In this document: piece after piece, positions 11,839-24,757 of the stretch
Numbering within the stretch: position 1 is the first letter of the stretch
Layout: each line of letters begins with the position of its first letter
Source: Brachypterus glaber
Lineage: Eukaryota > Arthropoda > Insecta > Coleoptera > Kateretidae
DNA: 64,000 bases
Assembly (NCBI GenBank): GCA_958510825.1
Contig: OY294049.1
Span: 8,556,001 to 8,620,000, forward strand
Direction of reading: 5' to 3'
The notes under the pieces: model-generated
Seen by the model: only the letters and a program-made list of their open reading frames with translations
Database searches by the model: none
What the model was told of the DNA's origin: nothing
Position numbers and translations under genes: made by a program

Positions 11839-14225
11839 ATGACACAAAAATCTAATTATTTTGGAGATTCATTGGGAAAATTTCATAATCTAATTGAAAA
11901 TCCAGATGCATTCTTAAAGTAAGTAGATCTTATAGTAGAGATTATAAAGTTTGGGGCAAGTTGCTTATTACTTATATTTACTATGGTCTGTTTTTTCAAG
12001 CAAGATAGTAAATTAAAAATCGCACAGTGAATATTTTTAAAACCGATTCGAATATTCGATGTGCGAATATACTGCGTAGTTTATTTTATAAAACATAACT
12101 ATATACATATTCTATACACAAACATACTATTCAAACCTGTTGTAAAAATATTTACTGTGCGATTTTTAATTTACTATCTTGCTTGAAAAAACAGACCATA
12201 GAAAAGGTAATTTTACATGAAAAATGCATTTGTTTTGTCCTAAGGGCATATAAAAATGGAAATCATAATTATTTACTTTTTAGCTCAAATACAAAATTAA
12301 GTACTCAAATAAAAAAAGACCTTAAAACTGCATATGATACAACAAAGAATAAAGAAGAAAATACAATTAAATCTAGTGCATTACCAGAATTAATTGTAAA
12401 AAACTTTGATATTGAGCAAATATGGCAACAAATTGAACTTCAAAATGAATCAGTACTTACTAGGTCTTTGACAAATGTTAGCAAACTTCTTGTTAACAAA
12501 GATAAATTAATTTTTAAGAAATTAGCTGATGAATTTCATAATTCAAGTGAAGATGAAGAAAAAAATGAAGAAATTCCATTAAAAGTAGATAATCTTGAAG
12601 ATAATATAAGCGAGAATGAAGAAAATTTGGAAAATCCCTTATCAGACAATTCTTTATCAGAAAGTGATCTCTCAGAAAAAGAAGAAGACAAAGAAACTAA
12701 TGATAATGCAAAAGAAAATAGGCATTTTGGTAAAAAATCAATAGTAGATGATGAATTTTTCAAATTAAATGAAATGGAATCATTTCTAAAAGCAGAAGAA
12801 AAAAAGTTGAATGATCCAGATTCAGGACATGACACAGAAGATAGTAATAATGAAGGCAGTATCGATTTATTTGAAGAAATGTCTGAAGATGATGAAGAAA
12901 ATAATGCAAGAATTGCAAAATATAAAGAATTCTTTGTAGAAAATACTGAAAACAAAAAATCTACAAAAAGAAACAAATTTATTGATAATTTACAAAGTGA
13001 TGATGAAGAAGATAATATTAAAGATATAAAATCTAGTTTAGAATTGCGGCAAGAACGTTTAAGTAGAAAAATACAACAAATTGAAAAAAATGCAGTAAGT
13101 GAAAAACCATGGCAATTAAAAGGTGAAATTACAGCAGAAGGTCGCCCCCAAAATTCACTATTAGAAGAAATTGTTGAATTTGATATGTCTTCACGACCAG
13201 CTCCTGTTATTACAGAACAAACTACCTTGCAGCTTGAAGATATTATCAAACAAAGAATTAAAGACAAAGCTTTTGATAGTGTTGAAAGGAAAGCAAAACC
13301 AGTGGAAACACCATTGGAATACAAAAAGAAATTAGTTTTAGAACAAGAGAAAAGTAAAGAATCATTAGCCAAAATCTATGAAAAAGAATTCTTGGAACAG
13401 CAAGCAGCTTTGGACCCTGAAAATGCAGATAAGGAAGAAGAAGAACCTTTGTTACATAAAGAAATAAGAATAGGAATGACCAAATTATTCAATCAACTAG
13501 ATGCTTTATCCAACTTTCATTTTACTCCTAAACCTGCAATTCCTGAGCTTAAAATTGTCAGCAATCTTCCTGCTATTAACATGGAAGAAGTTGCTCCTGT
13601 AGCTGCAAGTGATGCTGCATTGCTGGCACCAGAAGAAATTAAAAATAAAACAAAAGGAGAATTTATTGGAAAGGGTGAAAGAACAGATACAGACAAAAAT
13701 CGAGAGCGTCGAAATAAGAAACAGAAACAAAGAATACATGCTAAAGAAAAGCAAAAGAGAGACAATCTGGTTGATAAAATGAATCCAGGATTAGGCAACA
13801 AATATAGTAAAGAAAAAGCGAAGAAATTGCTTGAGAAAGTCACAAAAGATAAAAATATTGATAAGGTAAAAAAATGCAGATTTTAATTTTGTTTTTTTTC
13901 AAGGTTCTTAGTTTTTTAACAACATTTTTGTAATAGGTACATATTTTCAAGAATAAATCCAAAACAATTTTTTGAAAATGACTGAACTTTTAGCTAAAAT
14001 TTAATAGTATTTATAAATGTGAGCGGTTGACGTGATATCTTACATAATAATAATGAATATTTTTATTTTTAGATGGATGAATCAATGGGATCAAAAAGTG
14101 TTAAGTCTTCAAAAGCATTCTTTACACAACTTCAAGAAGAAGTTCATTCTCATATTAGTACCAAGGTTGTAAGTAAAAAGAAGAAAAATAAGAATGTATT
14201 GGAAGCTAAAAAAATTAAATTGTAG
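11839..14225 (+). CDS. MPHOSPH10: U3 small nucleolar ribonucleoprotein MPP10, 604 aa, 3 exons
   Basis: Exons are 11839-11918, 12284-13865 and 14073-14225, with matching phases and 605 codons. Mpp10 is a nucleolar scaffold of the U3 snoRNP/SSU processome that binds Imp3 and Imp4 and is needed for 18S rRNA processing. Family hallmarks are all present: KNFDIEQIWQQIELQNE near residue 66, long Asp/Glu-rich stretches in the first half, KSIVDDEFFKLNEMESFL, EKPWQLKGE, TTLQLEDIIKQRIKDKA, LDALSNFHFTPKP, LPAINMEEVAPV, SDAALLAPEEIKNKTKG and a basic tail ending in KKIKL. The length is slightly below the human protein (681 aa), mainly in the acidic region. The true exon 2 acceptor is TTTTTAG at 12283; open sequence upstream of it back to 12183 is intron and MITE, not protein. 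The gene is head-to-head with the Tg1 gene. Confidence 0.95.
11984..12198. mobile_element. TA-flanked MITE, copy 2, in Mpp10 intron 1
   Basis: Same family as 1237-1443 (ends TGGTCTG / CAGACCA, TA on both sides). It occupies 215 of the 365 bases of the intron (11919-12283) and ends 85 bp upstream of the acceptor. Confidence 0.85.
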
Positions 14226-14515
14226 ATATAGGTATATTATTTAATGACTAAAATATAAGATTATTGCAAAAAATATATTTGAACAGAAATTATTTATATT
14301 TGTAGGTATGTTCCAAAAAACAGTCTTGGGGCTAATGGAAATGACCTTTTTACCAGTTAGACACACTTTGCCACTCTGATAAGAACTACTGTTTTAAAAT
14401 TGTTTTAAAACTAAAACTGTAGTTCTGTGCACCCGCTGCACCATTATTATTATTATAATATAATACATATTATGTAGCATTTGGTCATGTCAGACTGGGC
14501 GGCCAGAGGCCCTAG

Positions 14516-15520
14516 GACCCCCTCCCAAAAATTTTGATGACTAAAAAAAGTTGGTCCTCAACCCTACAAAATTTTGATGACTCACCCCAAAAAAAAAAAA
14601 CAAAAAAAAACATTTTACCCTTAAAAATTATGACAAAAAAATAAAAAATCCCAAAAAAAAAAATTATCCCTAAAAAAAGGTATCACCCCCAAAAAAAATT
14701 TCTTACCCCTAAGATAAATTATGCTGACAAAAAAAATTACCGCTGCCAATTTTGATGACAAAAACAAACAAAAAAATAGGTCCTGGCCCCAAACATTTTT
14801 TTTACCCTGAAATTAGTGGGCGCCGGAAGTTAAACAACAAAAATCCGACATTCTATAGCCAATGTAAAATTATATAAATCACCCAAGTTTCGTTTTTATC
14901 AAATGAAGATTAATCTTAATTTTGGGGGTGGAAATAGATAAAACTCGCCCTGTATCCTTGTGTTCAGCCAAACCAAAAAGGTCCAAATCTCCGACATTTT
15001 TGTTCAAAATCCCCATAAGATATCTGCAAAATCTCCGATTCTGTATTATAAGTTATGTAAAAGCATAAAATGTATACATTCCTTGTGTCTATGAAAAAAA
15101 AAGTCTTTCGCCTGCAAAAATTTTGATCAATAAAAAAGTCCCCTCAGTTCTGAAACGCTTTACCGGGTAAAGTTTACCCCCGAATATTTTGTGTCCCCTG
15201 CAAAAATTTTGATGACTATTTTGTGTCCATGAAAAAGCTTTATCCCTGCAAAATTGATTAGATGACTATTTTTTATTTTTCATAGGCAAAAAAAATTTGT
15301 GTATGAAAAAAAGGCTTTTAACGCTTTTTAAATTAACCCTGCAAAAATTTTGATGACTATTTTGTGAAAAAAAAAGGCTTTAACCGGGTTAAAGCTTTTT
15401 AAATTAACCCTGCAAAAATGTTGATGACTATTTTGTGTTTATGAAAAAAAAGCTTTACCCCTGCAAAAGTTTTGATGACTAAGAAAAAAAAAGGTCCTCA
15501 CCTCTAAATATAAAGAGCTT
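14516..15520. repeat. Degenerate tandem repeat (AAAATTTTGATGACT units)
   Basis: More than ten imperfect units built around CTGCAAAAATTTTGATGACT and AAAAAGGCTTT lie downstream of Mpp10. Related units occur inverted at 23600-23880 and singly at about 25935-25990. No gene is seen in this stretch. Confidence 0.6.
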
Positions 15521-15789
15521 TGCCTTTTTTTCATGTGGAAATTCTTAAACAGCATGAAATCTCATGTACATTGATGAAATGATTTCATTGAAATCTCATG
15601 TAGATTTATAAGGAAATACATATAAAACTTCATCACGAATTACATTTTGCCTATTATGCAATTTGTTTTTTAATTTCACCATATAGCTGGAATCTCTTCA
15701 AAATCACCAAGCTTTAAAATCTCCGCAATGGAGCTCTCTACAACTAGAATTATGAAACAAAAGACGTCTACCCTATCTCTAGCTCATTT

Positions 15790-15881
15790 GTGCTACACTT
15801 TCCAGCCAAACAAATAAATACTGTATTTGTTTTTCATACAACAAATACAATATTTATTTGGTTGGCCGGAAAGTGTAGCAC
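15790..15881. repeat. 92-bp hairpin, with a related sequence at 15986-16062
   Basis: The arms GTGCTACACTTTCC... and ...GGAAAGTGTAGCAC pair almost throughout, with the inner sequence CAAATAAATACTGTATTTGT. A weaker relative (GTTACACTTTTAGCCCGGCC ... GTTGGGTGGAAGTG) follows at about 15986-16062. Located between Mpp10 and POLR1E. Confidence 0.65.
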
Positions 15882-16284
15882 TGAGCGGTACGAACGAACA
15901 TAGGTAATGTGAATCTGTAGAATAAGATAATTCTACTAAAATATATATGGCGCCAGTAATTTCTTTAATAAATAGAATATAGTTACACTTTTAGCCCGGC
16001 CAAGTAAATATTGTATTTGTTCAACAAAGAACAAATACAGAATTTGTTTGGTTGGGTGGAAGTGGGAGTGTATGTATGTCTTCTATCCTTTTTGGGTAGA
16101 ACTTTTGTCCCTGTCTAATCTAACGGGAGAAATCGCCATTTGGAGAAATTCAAAGTTTGGCAGCACTGCTTGTGTTTAACATGTTGCAGTAATTTTGAAT
16201 GTTATCCATAACGATCAAAATACATAATATTTACAACGTTTGAAAATGTTAGGTTATGTGTATATGTGAACACATTTTTCTGTG

Positions 16285-19200
16285 ATGTCTGTTATCTCTG
16301 AAATAATTACAAATAAAAACGGTGCTAATCCTGTACTTGGTAAATATATTTTGCAAAATACTGTAAACCATTTTATATATTATATTTTATTATAGTTGAC
16401 TTTGAAAATGCAAAATTTAACGGACAAAATGTTCGAGATTTGCATACCAAATTATATAAAAACAGTAAGAATGAAACTGTTATAGCTTTAGACACAGATG
16501 AAATGACTTATACTGGTACTGCAAACGATAAAGATTTCTACAAGAATTATATTCTAGCACATAACAGAACAACAAATAAGGTAAGTAAATTTAATTGGAA
16601 ATGTTTTAGGACCTAACTTTTTTTTTTTTAGTGTAGGTTGATTCATATTGACACAGCTACACTTCACCCATATATAGAGAAAAATAAAGATATTTTTAAT
16701 ACTTCCAATCCAACACATAATACTTCTATGTCAGAATTAAATAAAGCTTTTGGTTCTAAGAAAACAGTAAGAATAACAGAGCAGCGGGAAAGACTTAAAA
16801 TGAACATTGATGCTGTAAAGAATGATTTGGAACAAACTGTTGCCAGTAAGATATCTAGTTATTTCTTTTTTGTATGCAAAAAAAAATATGTCTAAAATTT
16901 GTACCCACAATGCTTGAAGATAGACTTAAACACATTCACTGTGCATGGCTCTCTTGAGAGTTGGCCCCATCCTTGGTACAGTGTGCATAACTCTCATAGA
17001 AGCCAGGCAACTTTGTTAATTCGATGCATCAGTTTCAAAGCAGCATTGTAGGGAGGTAAATGCGCGCATTAGCATGTGGTGTAGGGTCAAACAAACAAAC
17101 ATACTGACACCTAAAAATACAATATTTTTGAAAGAATACAGTTTTGAGGTGACCCTCAGCCTGAATAGCACCAGCAAACATGTTAAATTTGGAACATTTA
17201 TTTTTTTAAGTTAATTTTTTTCGCAATTTTTTTCTTTTTTTCTCATTTTTTTTATCAGAAAGTTTTTAAAAATTCCTTCCATTTTAGATATTGATATTAG
17301 TGACTTGGGAAGACCTACAAATGTTGAAGATAATGATGGTACATATAAGCCAAAAATAAATAGAGAAGCATCAGTAAAAGAACAAGTTTACATTCTTGAT
17401 GATATAGTACCATTAAAAGTTCTTAATAGTTTAAAAGATGAATCTTATAGTGTTTTTGAAAGCAGCACAGAAGACCTTAATGAGTAAGTCTCAAAATTTC
17501 CTTAGCTCTTTTTATAAATTGCACTGCACAACACTCTATTTGATGCGCTGATTTCGGAACCTTTTCCCGTTTTTCTCGATCAGCTCGTTTTTTTTTGAGA
17601 TTTAGCGCACAGTGTTTTTTTGCCTATAGTTGTAGTAAAAAAAATCAAGGTCTAATTAATTATTTTTTTTGCCGTCGATTGGCTCTCTATTAAGAGGGCT
17701 CTAAGCTAAAATAGCGGATTTAAAATATCTTTATTTGTTTGTTTTTTTATAGGCTTGTAAAGTCAAAAAATGAGATTTTTTCGTATTTTTTGGCTGTATT
17801 TTCATGAAAATTTTACATAAATACTAAAGATATGGCTCTGATTTTTATAAGCAACACTAACACACATGTAAGGTTTGTAAAAATAAAAACAGTTTTAGAT
17901 TGAATCCAGTAACAAAGATTTTTCATTTAAAGCAGAACAGCAATATTTTGAATTGTTTAATGTTTATTTAATGTTATTTTAATGTTTTAAAGCAAGGAGA
18001 AAAAGTTTTTTTTTTAATTTTTCGTTTTGTTTTTTTCATAATGAATTTAATTTATTGTGTTGCTCTTCTAAAAATATATAAAATACTTCAATATTGTTGT
18101 TGTTTTTTTTTCGATAATCCCCGGTAAAATCTCCGTCACTGGATTAAACCTAAAACTTTTTTTATTTTTATAAACCGCATGTGTTAGTATTGCGTATAAA
18201 AATTAGAGTCGTATCTTTATTATTTATATAAAAATGTTATCAAAATATATCGAAAAAATGCAAAAATATATTTTTTTTTAATTTAGAAGCCTATAAAAAA
18301 CAAACCTATAAAGATATTTTAAATCTGCTTTTTTTGGCTTAGAGCCTCATTAATAGAGAAACAATCGACTGCAAAAAAAATATTAATTAGACTTTGATTT
18401 TTTTTTACTACAACTGTAGGCAAAAAAACACTGTGCTCTATATCTCAAAAACACGAGCTGATCGAGAAAAATGGAAATAGGTTCCGAAATCAGCTGATGC
18501 GTTGATAGAGCCAGATGCAACCAAAAGTCCCCGGCAAATAAAAAAAATGTTTTTTTGTAGAGCAGTGTTATTTTATAAAATATTTACAGTATTAAAAAGA
18601 TTATCAATTATTATTTTGATTAAAAATATACAACATATTATGTAAATCTGTAAAAGGGCAATAGGACCTTGGTCGTAAGCCCAACAGCCCAGGTGTAGGC
18701 TCTTTTAAATATTAAAAAAAAAATTCTATCTATCCAAAAAAAATTATTTTATTTTTTTTAGGTTGATGCCTTTTGTTAAATTTAGTGTAGAACAGTTATC
18801 AACAAAACAACTTTCAGAAGATACTAAAATAGAGAGATGTAATATTTTATTGTACATTAATTATGTATTAAAATTTTTTTCAACTCCTCACAAAAATATG
18901 AGATCCAGCACTGTTATTTGTAAGACTGCTCCTGCTGTTACTGAACATATTCTTGAAACATTTACAACAGGCGGTTCACATGGAAGGTAAATATTATGAG
19001 GAGCGCTTGTGTGCAGCTCTTTTTGCCGCGTTTTGATAAACTGCGCATGCGCTGACCGTTTTTCAATATATTATTTTAAATAAATAACATTTTTTTACAA
19101 AAAAACCCAAACAACAGAAAACCAAACAACAAAAAACCAAAACAAACTCCGGCACGGAGAGCTGCAATTAGGCGCTTGTATATTATGACTTGTAAGGGAA

Positions 19201-22053
19201 CGTTCAAGTATTACGTAACGCAAATTGTACCAAAATTCATACACTTCATACCCCGGTTCTCGCGTTATTATTGATTATAGAGATTTCATATTTTGGCTAC
19301 CTCCCCTAACACATCCCCTACTAGGGGGGGGTAGCCAAAATATGAAATCTATACTCCCCCTAATAGGGGGTGTGTTAGGGGGGGTAGCCAAAATATGAAA
19401 TCTCTATAGCCTTGAATAACACGAGAACCGAGGTATGAAGTGTATGAATTTTGGTACATTTTGCGTTATGTAATACTTGAACGTTCCCTAAGCATTTATT
19501 TATGAGCCAAGGTCAAAAAATATTCCTTATAAAAAGTTTCTGATGCAAATACCTACTTTGGTATCCAACAAACTATCATCAGATTATAATAGAATATGAT
19601 GTATCTGGAAATCCAGATTTGCTGATAAAAACCATGTTTTCTCACATGATAAAGTTTAAATGGACTTTTTATACAAAAGTTTAAATGGACTTCCTTGTCA
19701 GATTACATGAGATTTAATTTTTTAGAACTTCTATATGAAAATTCCGGTTTTCAAAAAGTTTTTTACTTCCTCATAAAGTTATTTTTTTTAATCATCTCAT
19801 CTGGGACAATTTTGTATTTGAGCAAAATCGGTTGGGAGGAAGGGGTAAAAGGGGGTTAAATTTTTGTTTGTTTTGGTCGTATTTTTTTTATTATGTACAA
19901 TAGAAGACAAATTTAAAAACCACATAAAAGGTTAATTAAAATTACACAAAATGTAACAAATTGTTTCTGAACATAACTTTTTAATTATTCAAAGTAGAAA
20001 AAAATTAAAAAAACCACATAAAAGGTAAAATAAAATTACACAAAAAATGTAATTATCATTTTTTTCTAAAGTTTTTTTTGTTTGGGGTTCCAAAAAGTTT
20101 TAGAATTAATTTAATTTACTTGTGAAGAAAAAATCGACGCTTTTTCGTGTTAATAACTGTTAGTAACTGTTAGTAACTGTTTTAATTTTAATACCTATTT
20201 TTTTTTTTGTAATTTTTTAGTTAAAAAAAAATCGTTTTATTTTTTCATATTTTGCGATCGAGGTTGCAATTTATTGGTAATATAGTTATTTATTTTTAAA
20301 TAAATACCGTAAAATTGGGTGTATTGGAACAAAGAGGTGTATAGGAACGTTCCTGCGTAAAATGTTTGCACTAGTGTAAGAGTGCCTATATCTAGAATTC
20401 TATAGTTTCACGAAGAAAATTTAGTTTAGGAATATCCGTAGATTAAAATTATTCTATCTCACAACTTCAGTTCATAAGCACTATTCAGCAGTTCAAATGT
20501 TTATCATAACATGAAAATAGAGGACTTTTTATAGTGCTAAAACTTGTGCTCAAAAGTGGCTGTATAGAAAAATTAAGTATGTTTATGATTAATATTTTAT
20601 AGACATATTATATTACGATAACTATTCAACAGCTGAAAAATTTTTTTGATACTATTCAAGGTCTGAAATATTTTTTTTCTCTTGTTCTGTAAATTTTAAG
20701 TGCAGGTGGGGTGAATGGGAATATAGGAATAAAAGAAAAAAAGCATTGAAAATAATAAAATTATCGTACAGAGCACTTAAATCAAAGAAGAATCAAGCTA
20801 AAAAATATTCAGAACAACTGGAAAAAAAAAATATTGAAGACCGTGGACCTTTTGAAAGGCAAACAAAAATTTAGATTTTTTTACCGCTATGTTCATGATT
20901 ACTCAAAAACGGTATGATATTATTATACCGTTATAATTATCATATCATGATAAAAATATTTAAACTAGAGACTTAAAGCTAAACTAGAGACTTGAAGCTT
21001 CAATATGCTTTTTTATCATTGCTCTACGACCATTTTTCGCCAAGTTATAGCCTTTTAAAAATCACATAAAAATTTAGGATGTTTTTTATAGCCTAGTGTA
21101 TATTCATTTATTTTATTTTATTTTTTATTTATTGTATAAATGGGCTTTAATATTAATTAATTAATTAATTATTTCACCGCATGAATCTTTTAAATAAAAA
21201 CATTTATTTAAAAACGTTTATATTTCTTTTTGCCCCATTCTGGAGGCGAATAAGAACAGTTCATAAAAAATATATATTAAGCTTTTGGCAAGATTCATAT
21301 TTATAGTTGGGGTGGAATACATAGTTTAAAGGTTCGCTCATATTTGAAAGGAAAAATATTAATCCTACTCTGATTAGTAAAGAAGTTGTAGCTATCAAAG
21401 GTTCATGAACTGCAGTTTCGTTCCTAATCATCCCGTTTTACGGTATTAAAACAAGCCGTGAAGATATAAATGGTTCACCCCCCAGTACAACTTTGAATTT
21501 GGAATGTGTAAATCACACAATAAAAATTATCATTATTTTTCAATTTTTTATTCGGTAAGGTGGCGCCAGGGGGGCAATGGGGAACAATATTTCAAATGGA
21601 ACGCTAGGTCTTGTGATACGTCATTTTAAAGAGCTTAAAATTCTTTATTTAACTGTGTAAATATTATTTTTTTTAAGATTTTTTTTTTCAAAATTATTCA
21701 AATTTTTAATATTTTGTGCATAAATATTAAAGATTTTACATGAAAATGATAAATAATTAGTCTTTACATGATAATACACTATATATTAACTATTTGGACC
21801 TTTTTGCGCAAAATTTCCAAAATTAATTTTCCAAAAATACTAAAAATTTCATCAACTTTGATGACAAAAAAATCTTCAAAAAAAAATATTAAAAAATAAA
21901 TATTTACATGGTTAAATAGAGAATTTTAAGCTCTTTGATGATGATGAAATATCACAATGGCATTAAAAATATTGTACACCACTGCCTCCCTGGCAAAAAA
22001 ATTAAAACTATTTTTTTTATTTACTTTTTGCGAAAAAATATTTTTCAAAAAAA

Positions 22054-22129
<76 letters not shown>

Positions 22130-23003
22130 AAATAAGATCTTTTTTTGAAAAACAAAAAAATTTCAGAAAAAAAAGTCCAAACTAAAAAAAATAATTAAAA
22201 ATTTTCAAATATTTTGTTTATTTTTTTTTTTGCAAAAAAAAAAAACAAAAAATTACGTTAATCGAAATTAATTTTTGATTATTTTTTTTTTTCAGCTTTT
22301 TTCGATTTTTTTTTTAAAGTTTAACCCCCCGTAACTTTTTTGTTTTAGGGGGGGATTACTTTCAAAAACAATAGGGATCTTCCCCTTGTAGAACTTGATT
22401 TTTCCTGAATATTTCAAGTCGATCGGATTGTTCGTTTTTGAGTTATCGTGTTTGTGAAATCGTGGGATCAGACAGACGGACATTTGAAAAAAAAGTCCCT
22501 TATTTTATCGCGAAACAAATTTATATCCAAGAATTTTTTGTTTGTGACGATTTTTGAAAATTTTTGAAAGTTCTAAACTACCGTATATTATTCTAGCGCA
22601 GGCGCTGAGAATAATATAATACTTTTTATACAGTTACTGTAAGTTCAAAATTTCGGGATCAGGATCCCGAAAACTGGAATCCCTGGGATAAAACTGCATT
22701 AATATAAAAACTTAAACTTTGTTTTGCTTTTACATTTCTTATATTTTATCTTCCTATTTTAGATTAAGGCCACTTTCAATGAAAACCAAATCATTGTGCT
22801 ATATTTTGATATTGGGTATATTGGCTTTGGATTATGAAATCAATATTGACTACTTATCAAAGGACATAAAACTTGGATTGAAAAAAATTCAAGAAATTGG
22901 TAGAGTGCTAGCTCTAAGTCCTGGTAAAAATTTAAGTCATATGTGTTTAAAATTACCACTTCCAGCTATTGTTACAAATATTTCTAAAAGGAAGAAAAAA
23001 TAA
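16285..23003 (+). CDS. POLR1E: RNA polymerase I subunit RPA49 (A49-like), 371 aa, 6 exons
   Basis: Exons are 16285-16339, 16396-16580, 16632-16845, 17288-17483, 18762-18986 and 22763-23003. All borders are AG/GT, the phases fit, and there are 372 codons. RPA49/PAF53 pairs through its N-terminal part with RPA34 as a TFIIF-like module of Pol I and has a C-terminal tandem winged-helix DNA-binding region. Recognisable segments are TSMSELNKAFGSKK at about residues 107-120, VYILDDIVPLKVLNSL in exon 4, a FSVEQLSTKQLSED segment in exon 5 and the family C-terminus (KTKSLCYILILGILALDYEI, LSKDIKLGLKKIQEIGRVL, LKLPLP, then basic SKRKKK). It is shorter than the human protein (419 aa). Introns 4 (1.3 kb) and 5 (3.8 kb) are filled with palindromic elements. 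Confidence 0.92.
17536..18510. mobile_element. Fold-back element in POLR1E intron 4
   Basis: The left arm (GCGCTGATTTCGGAACC, then TCTCGATCAGCTCGT and GCACAGTGTTTTTTTGCC) is mirrored by the right arm (ACGAGCTGATCGAGA, GGTTCCGAAATCAGCTGATG). Arms of about 240 bp flank a loop of about 500 bp. It accounts for most of the intron. No coding capacity. Confidence 0.75.
19196..19488. mobile_element. GGGAACGTTCAAG fold-back, TAA duplication
   Basis: The arms GGGAACGTTCAAGTATTACG and inverted ...CGTTCCC are nearly perfect over about 75 bp, flanked by TAA at 19193-19195 and 19489-19491. The inside holds one inverted and two direct copies of a GTAGCCAAAATATGAAATCT block. In POLR1E intron 5. Confidence 0.75.
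20305..21445. mobile_element. TACCGTAAAA-ended non-autonomous DNA element
   Basis: The left end is TACCGTAAAATTGGG and the right end is CCCGTTTTACGGTA. The TA at each end may be the target duplication. About 1.1 kb, no long reading frame. In POLR1E intron 5. Confidence 0.6.
22058..22127. repeat. (AT)n microsatellite, about 35 units
   Basis: An uninterrupted AT dinucleotide run of about 70 bases in POLR1E intron 5. Open frames through it are artefacts. Confidence 0.95.
22245..22625. repeat. Interspersed repeat (GATCGGATTGTTCG...CAGGCGCTGAGAAT)
   Basis: Same family as 200-380, 39350-39430 and 60620-60960: GTTTAACCCCCCGTAACTTT, ACTTGATTTTTCCTGA, TTTCAAGTCGATCGG, GAGTTATCGTG, a GACAGACGGAC tract and an end near GCGCAGGCGCTG. 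It lies just upstream of the last POLR1E exon. Class unknown. Confidence 0.6.
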
Positions 23004-24233
23004 AATATTGACTGATAATTTAATGTATAAAATAAAAAAAAAATAAAAAATCAAATGCATAATAAATTAATGTTTATTTTAAGTTCATATGTATTAAAAA
23101 TTAACCTTTGGTATAAAATATACTATGCAAAAAATAATAAATATTAGGAAAATTGCTATAGGACAAGAACATGCATTAAGGCATACAAAGCCCATGTAAA
23201 TAATTATATACATATCTAGTGTTTCCAGAAAAATTAAAAAACTGCATATAAAAATATTTTAACCCCCTTGAAATAAAATGTTAAGAAATATATATTTATT
23301 ATAAAAAACAAAATATATGCTATAACCATGTTTAGGATTCAAAGATTTTCCCAGTTATTTTAAAAAACATAAAATTTTATAATCTATAGTTAGGATAGGA
23401 TTCTAAACATTTCCCAGTTATTTTCAAAACATTTTATAAAATTTTATATAAATTTTTACAATCTATAGCAGCCCGTTACTGGGGGGGGGGGGGGGGTTCT
23501 AGCACCCCTGGCATGATTTTGAGCACCCCCCTGGCAATATATACTCTAAGCACACAGGGGGTGCTCAAGTCCAGTTGGTAATATTGAGCAGTAGATTTCA
23601 TAAAATGTATGTTGGAAAAATTGAGGGGTAAAGGGAAACTGGTCAGTAAATTGTTTACTTGGGAAAATTTGGAAAGGTTGGGAATTTTTTAGAGGTGAGG
23701 GCCTTTTTTTTAAGTCATCAAAATATTACGGTCAGTGGCAGTAAAGCTTTTTTTGAGTTAGGAATTTATCAGAGGTGAGGACCTTTTTTTTAGTCAGCAA
23801 AATTTCAGGGTCAGGGGTAAAGCTGTTTTTTTTTATTTTGATTTGGGAAATATTTACACTGCCCCCCCCCCCCAAAAATGCTTCAGAGCACCACTGAAAA
23901 TATTATAAAACATTTCTTTCATCACCAGGATTCAGTTACAGGCCTGATCTACAGATTATAAAATTTATTATTTTTGAAAATAACCGAATATTTTTGAACC
24001 CTTAACATTATTACTAATGGTGTTGCAAGTGACCATCCATAAATCCTATAATCCATTTTTTTTTCTAATTTAAGGGGCTGTATAACGTCCCAAAATTTTT
24101 CCTACCCTTCCCCAATTTTATATTTGAAAATAAAAAATAAATATTAACTAGATATTTTTCCACTTTCTGTTGGGGTACTGTGAGTTTTTTTAATTTAAAG
24201 GCTATGTAGTCCTTTAGAAAATACACATAAAAA
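23004..24233. other. Convergent 3' intergenic DNA
   Basis: This lies between the stop codons of POLR1E and the membrane-protein gene. It holds a likely POLR1E poly(A) signal (AATAAA, 23031-23036), a G tract near 23479-23496, a C tract near 23863-23875 and inverted relatives of the 14516-15520 repeat at about 23680-23840. No gene seen. Confidence 0.5.
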
Positions 24234-24757
24234 CTATGCCAAAGGCGGATCATCATCATCTTGTCCAATCATAAACTCATCATATACACTATTCCTTTGG
24301 TTAATCTTCTGTCTCACCCATTCTATGAGATTATATTTCCTGTTTAGAAATATACCAAGTATCACAATTCCTATTATACATATTGGAATCAAAATTCCTG
24401 CCACAACTGATGCAGAATCATGGTTTGTAATAAGACTGGAAGAATTTGGTGAGTCATTGCTTTTTTGACAAAATGTTGAATTGATTCTCTGCGTTCCAGG
24501 TATACATTCACATAACTTGTTTTCTGTGCAGTATTCTGAATCAGAACATTCATTTATAGTTGCATCTGCCAAATTACATACTCGGTTTGCTAAAATATTA
24601 GGATATAATTTAAAATCAGATGATTAGGTATTTATATGGTAACAATTAAAACCTATAGGTTATTTATAGTAAAACAGAAAGCCAGCGAAGTAAACTTACC
24701 TAAAACTAAATTAATGAATAAAAAAATGTACACCAGGGTTTTGTAGAGCGTTTTCAT
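24234..24757 (-). CDS. Small type I single-pass membrane protein, 137 aa, 2 exons
   Basis: Exons are 24757-24700 and 24589-24234 (58 + 356 nt, phase 1 junction). The predicted order is a signal peptide (about residues 1-19, hydrophobic, exon 1), a short ectodomain with six Cys (24, 34, 40, 46, 48, 60) resembling a small EB- or EGF-like module, a Ser/Asn-rich stalk, one membrane helix (about 81-101), and a basic stop-transfer segment (RKYNLIEWVRQKINQR) followed by an acidic end with DDDDPPLA. It probably sits in the plasma membrane or endomembranes with its tail in the cytoplasm. I do not recognise the family, and no function can be assigned. It is head-to-head with the small gene at 25301. 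Confidence 0.75.

Noticed and set aside
12183..12283. N-terminal extension of the Mpp10 exon 2 open frame
   Set aside because: It begins inside a MITE at a non-ATG codon. The acceptor at 12282-12283 and the ATG exon at 11839 give a phase-correct, family-like N-terminus.
12536..13372. 278-codon open frame on the minus strand of Mpp10
   Set aside because: It is antisense to a strongly recognised coding exon and rich in Ser/Phe/Leu, as expected for the complement of an acidic, Lys-rich gene.
16921..17100. Possible small RNA gene in POLR1E intron 3 (CTCTCTTGAGAG hairpin)
   Set aside because: No snoRNA boxes, tRNA boxes or stable overall fold can be made out by eye.
21935..22148. Open frames of about 65 codons across the AT microsatellite
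   Set aside because: They are Tyr/Ile repeats produced by the dinucleotide run.
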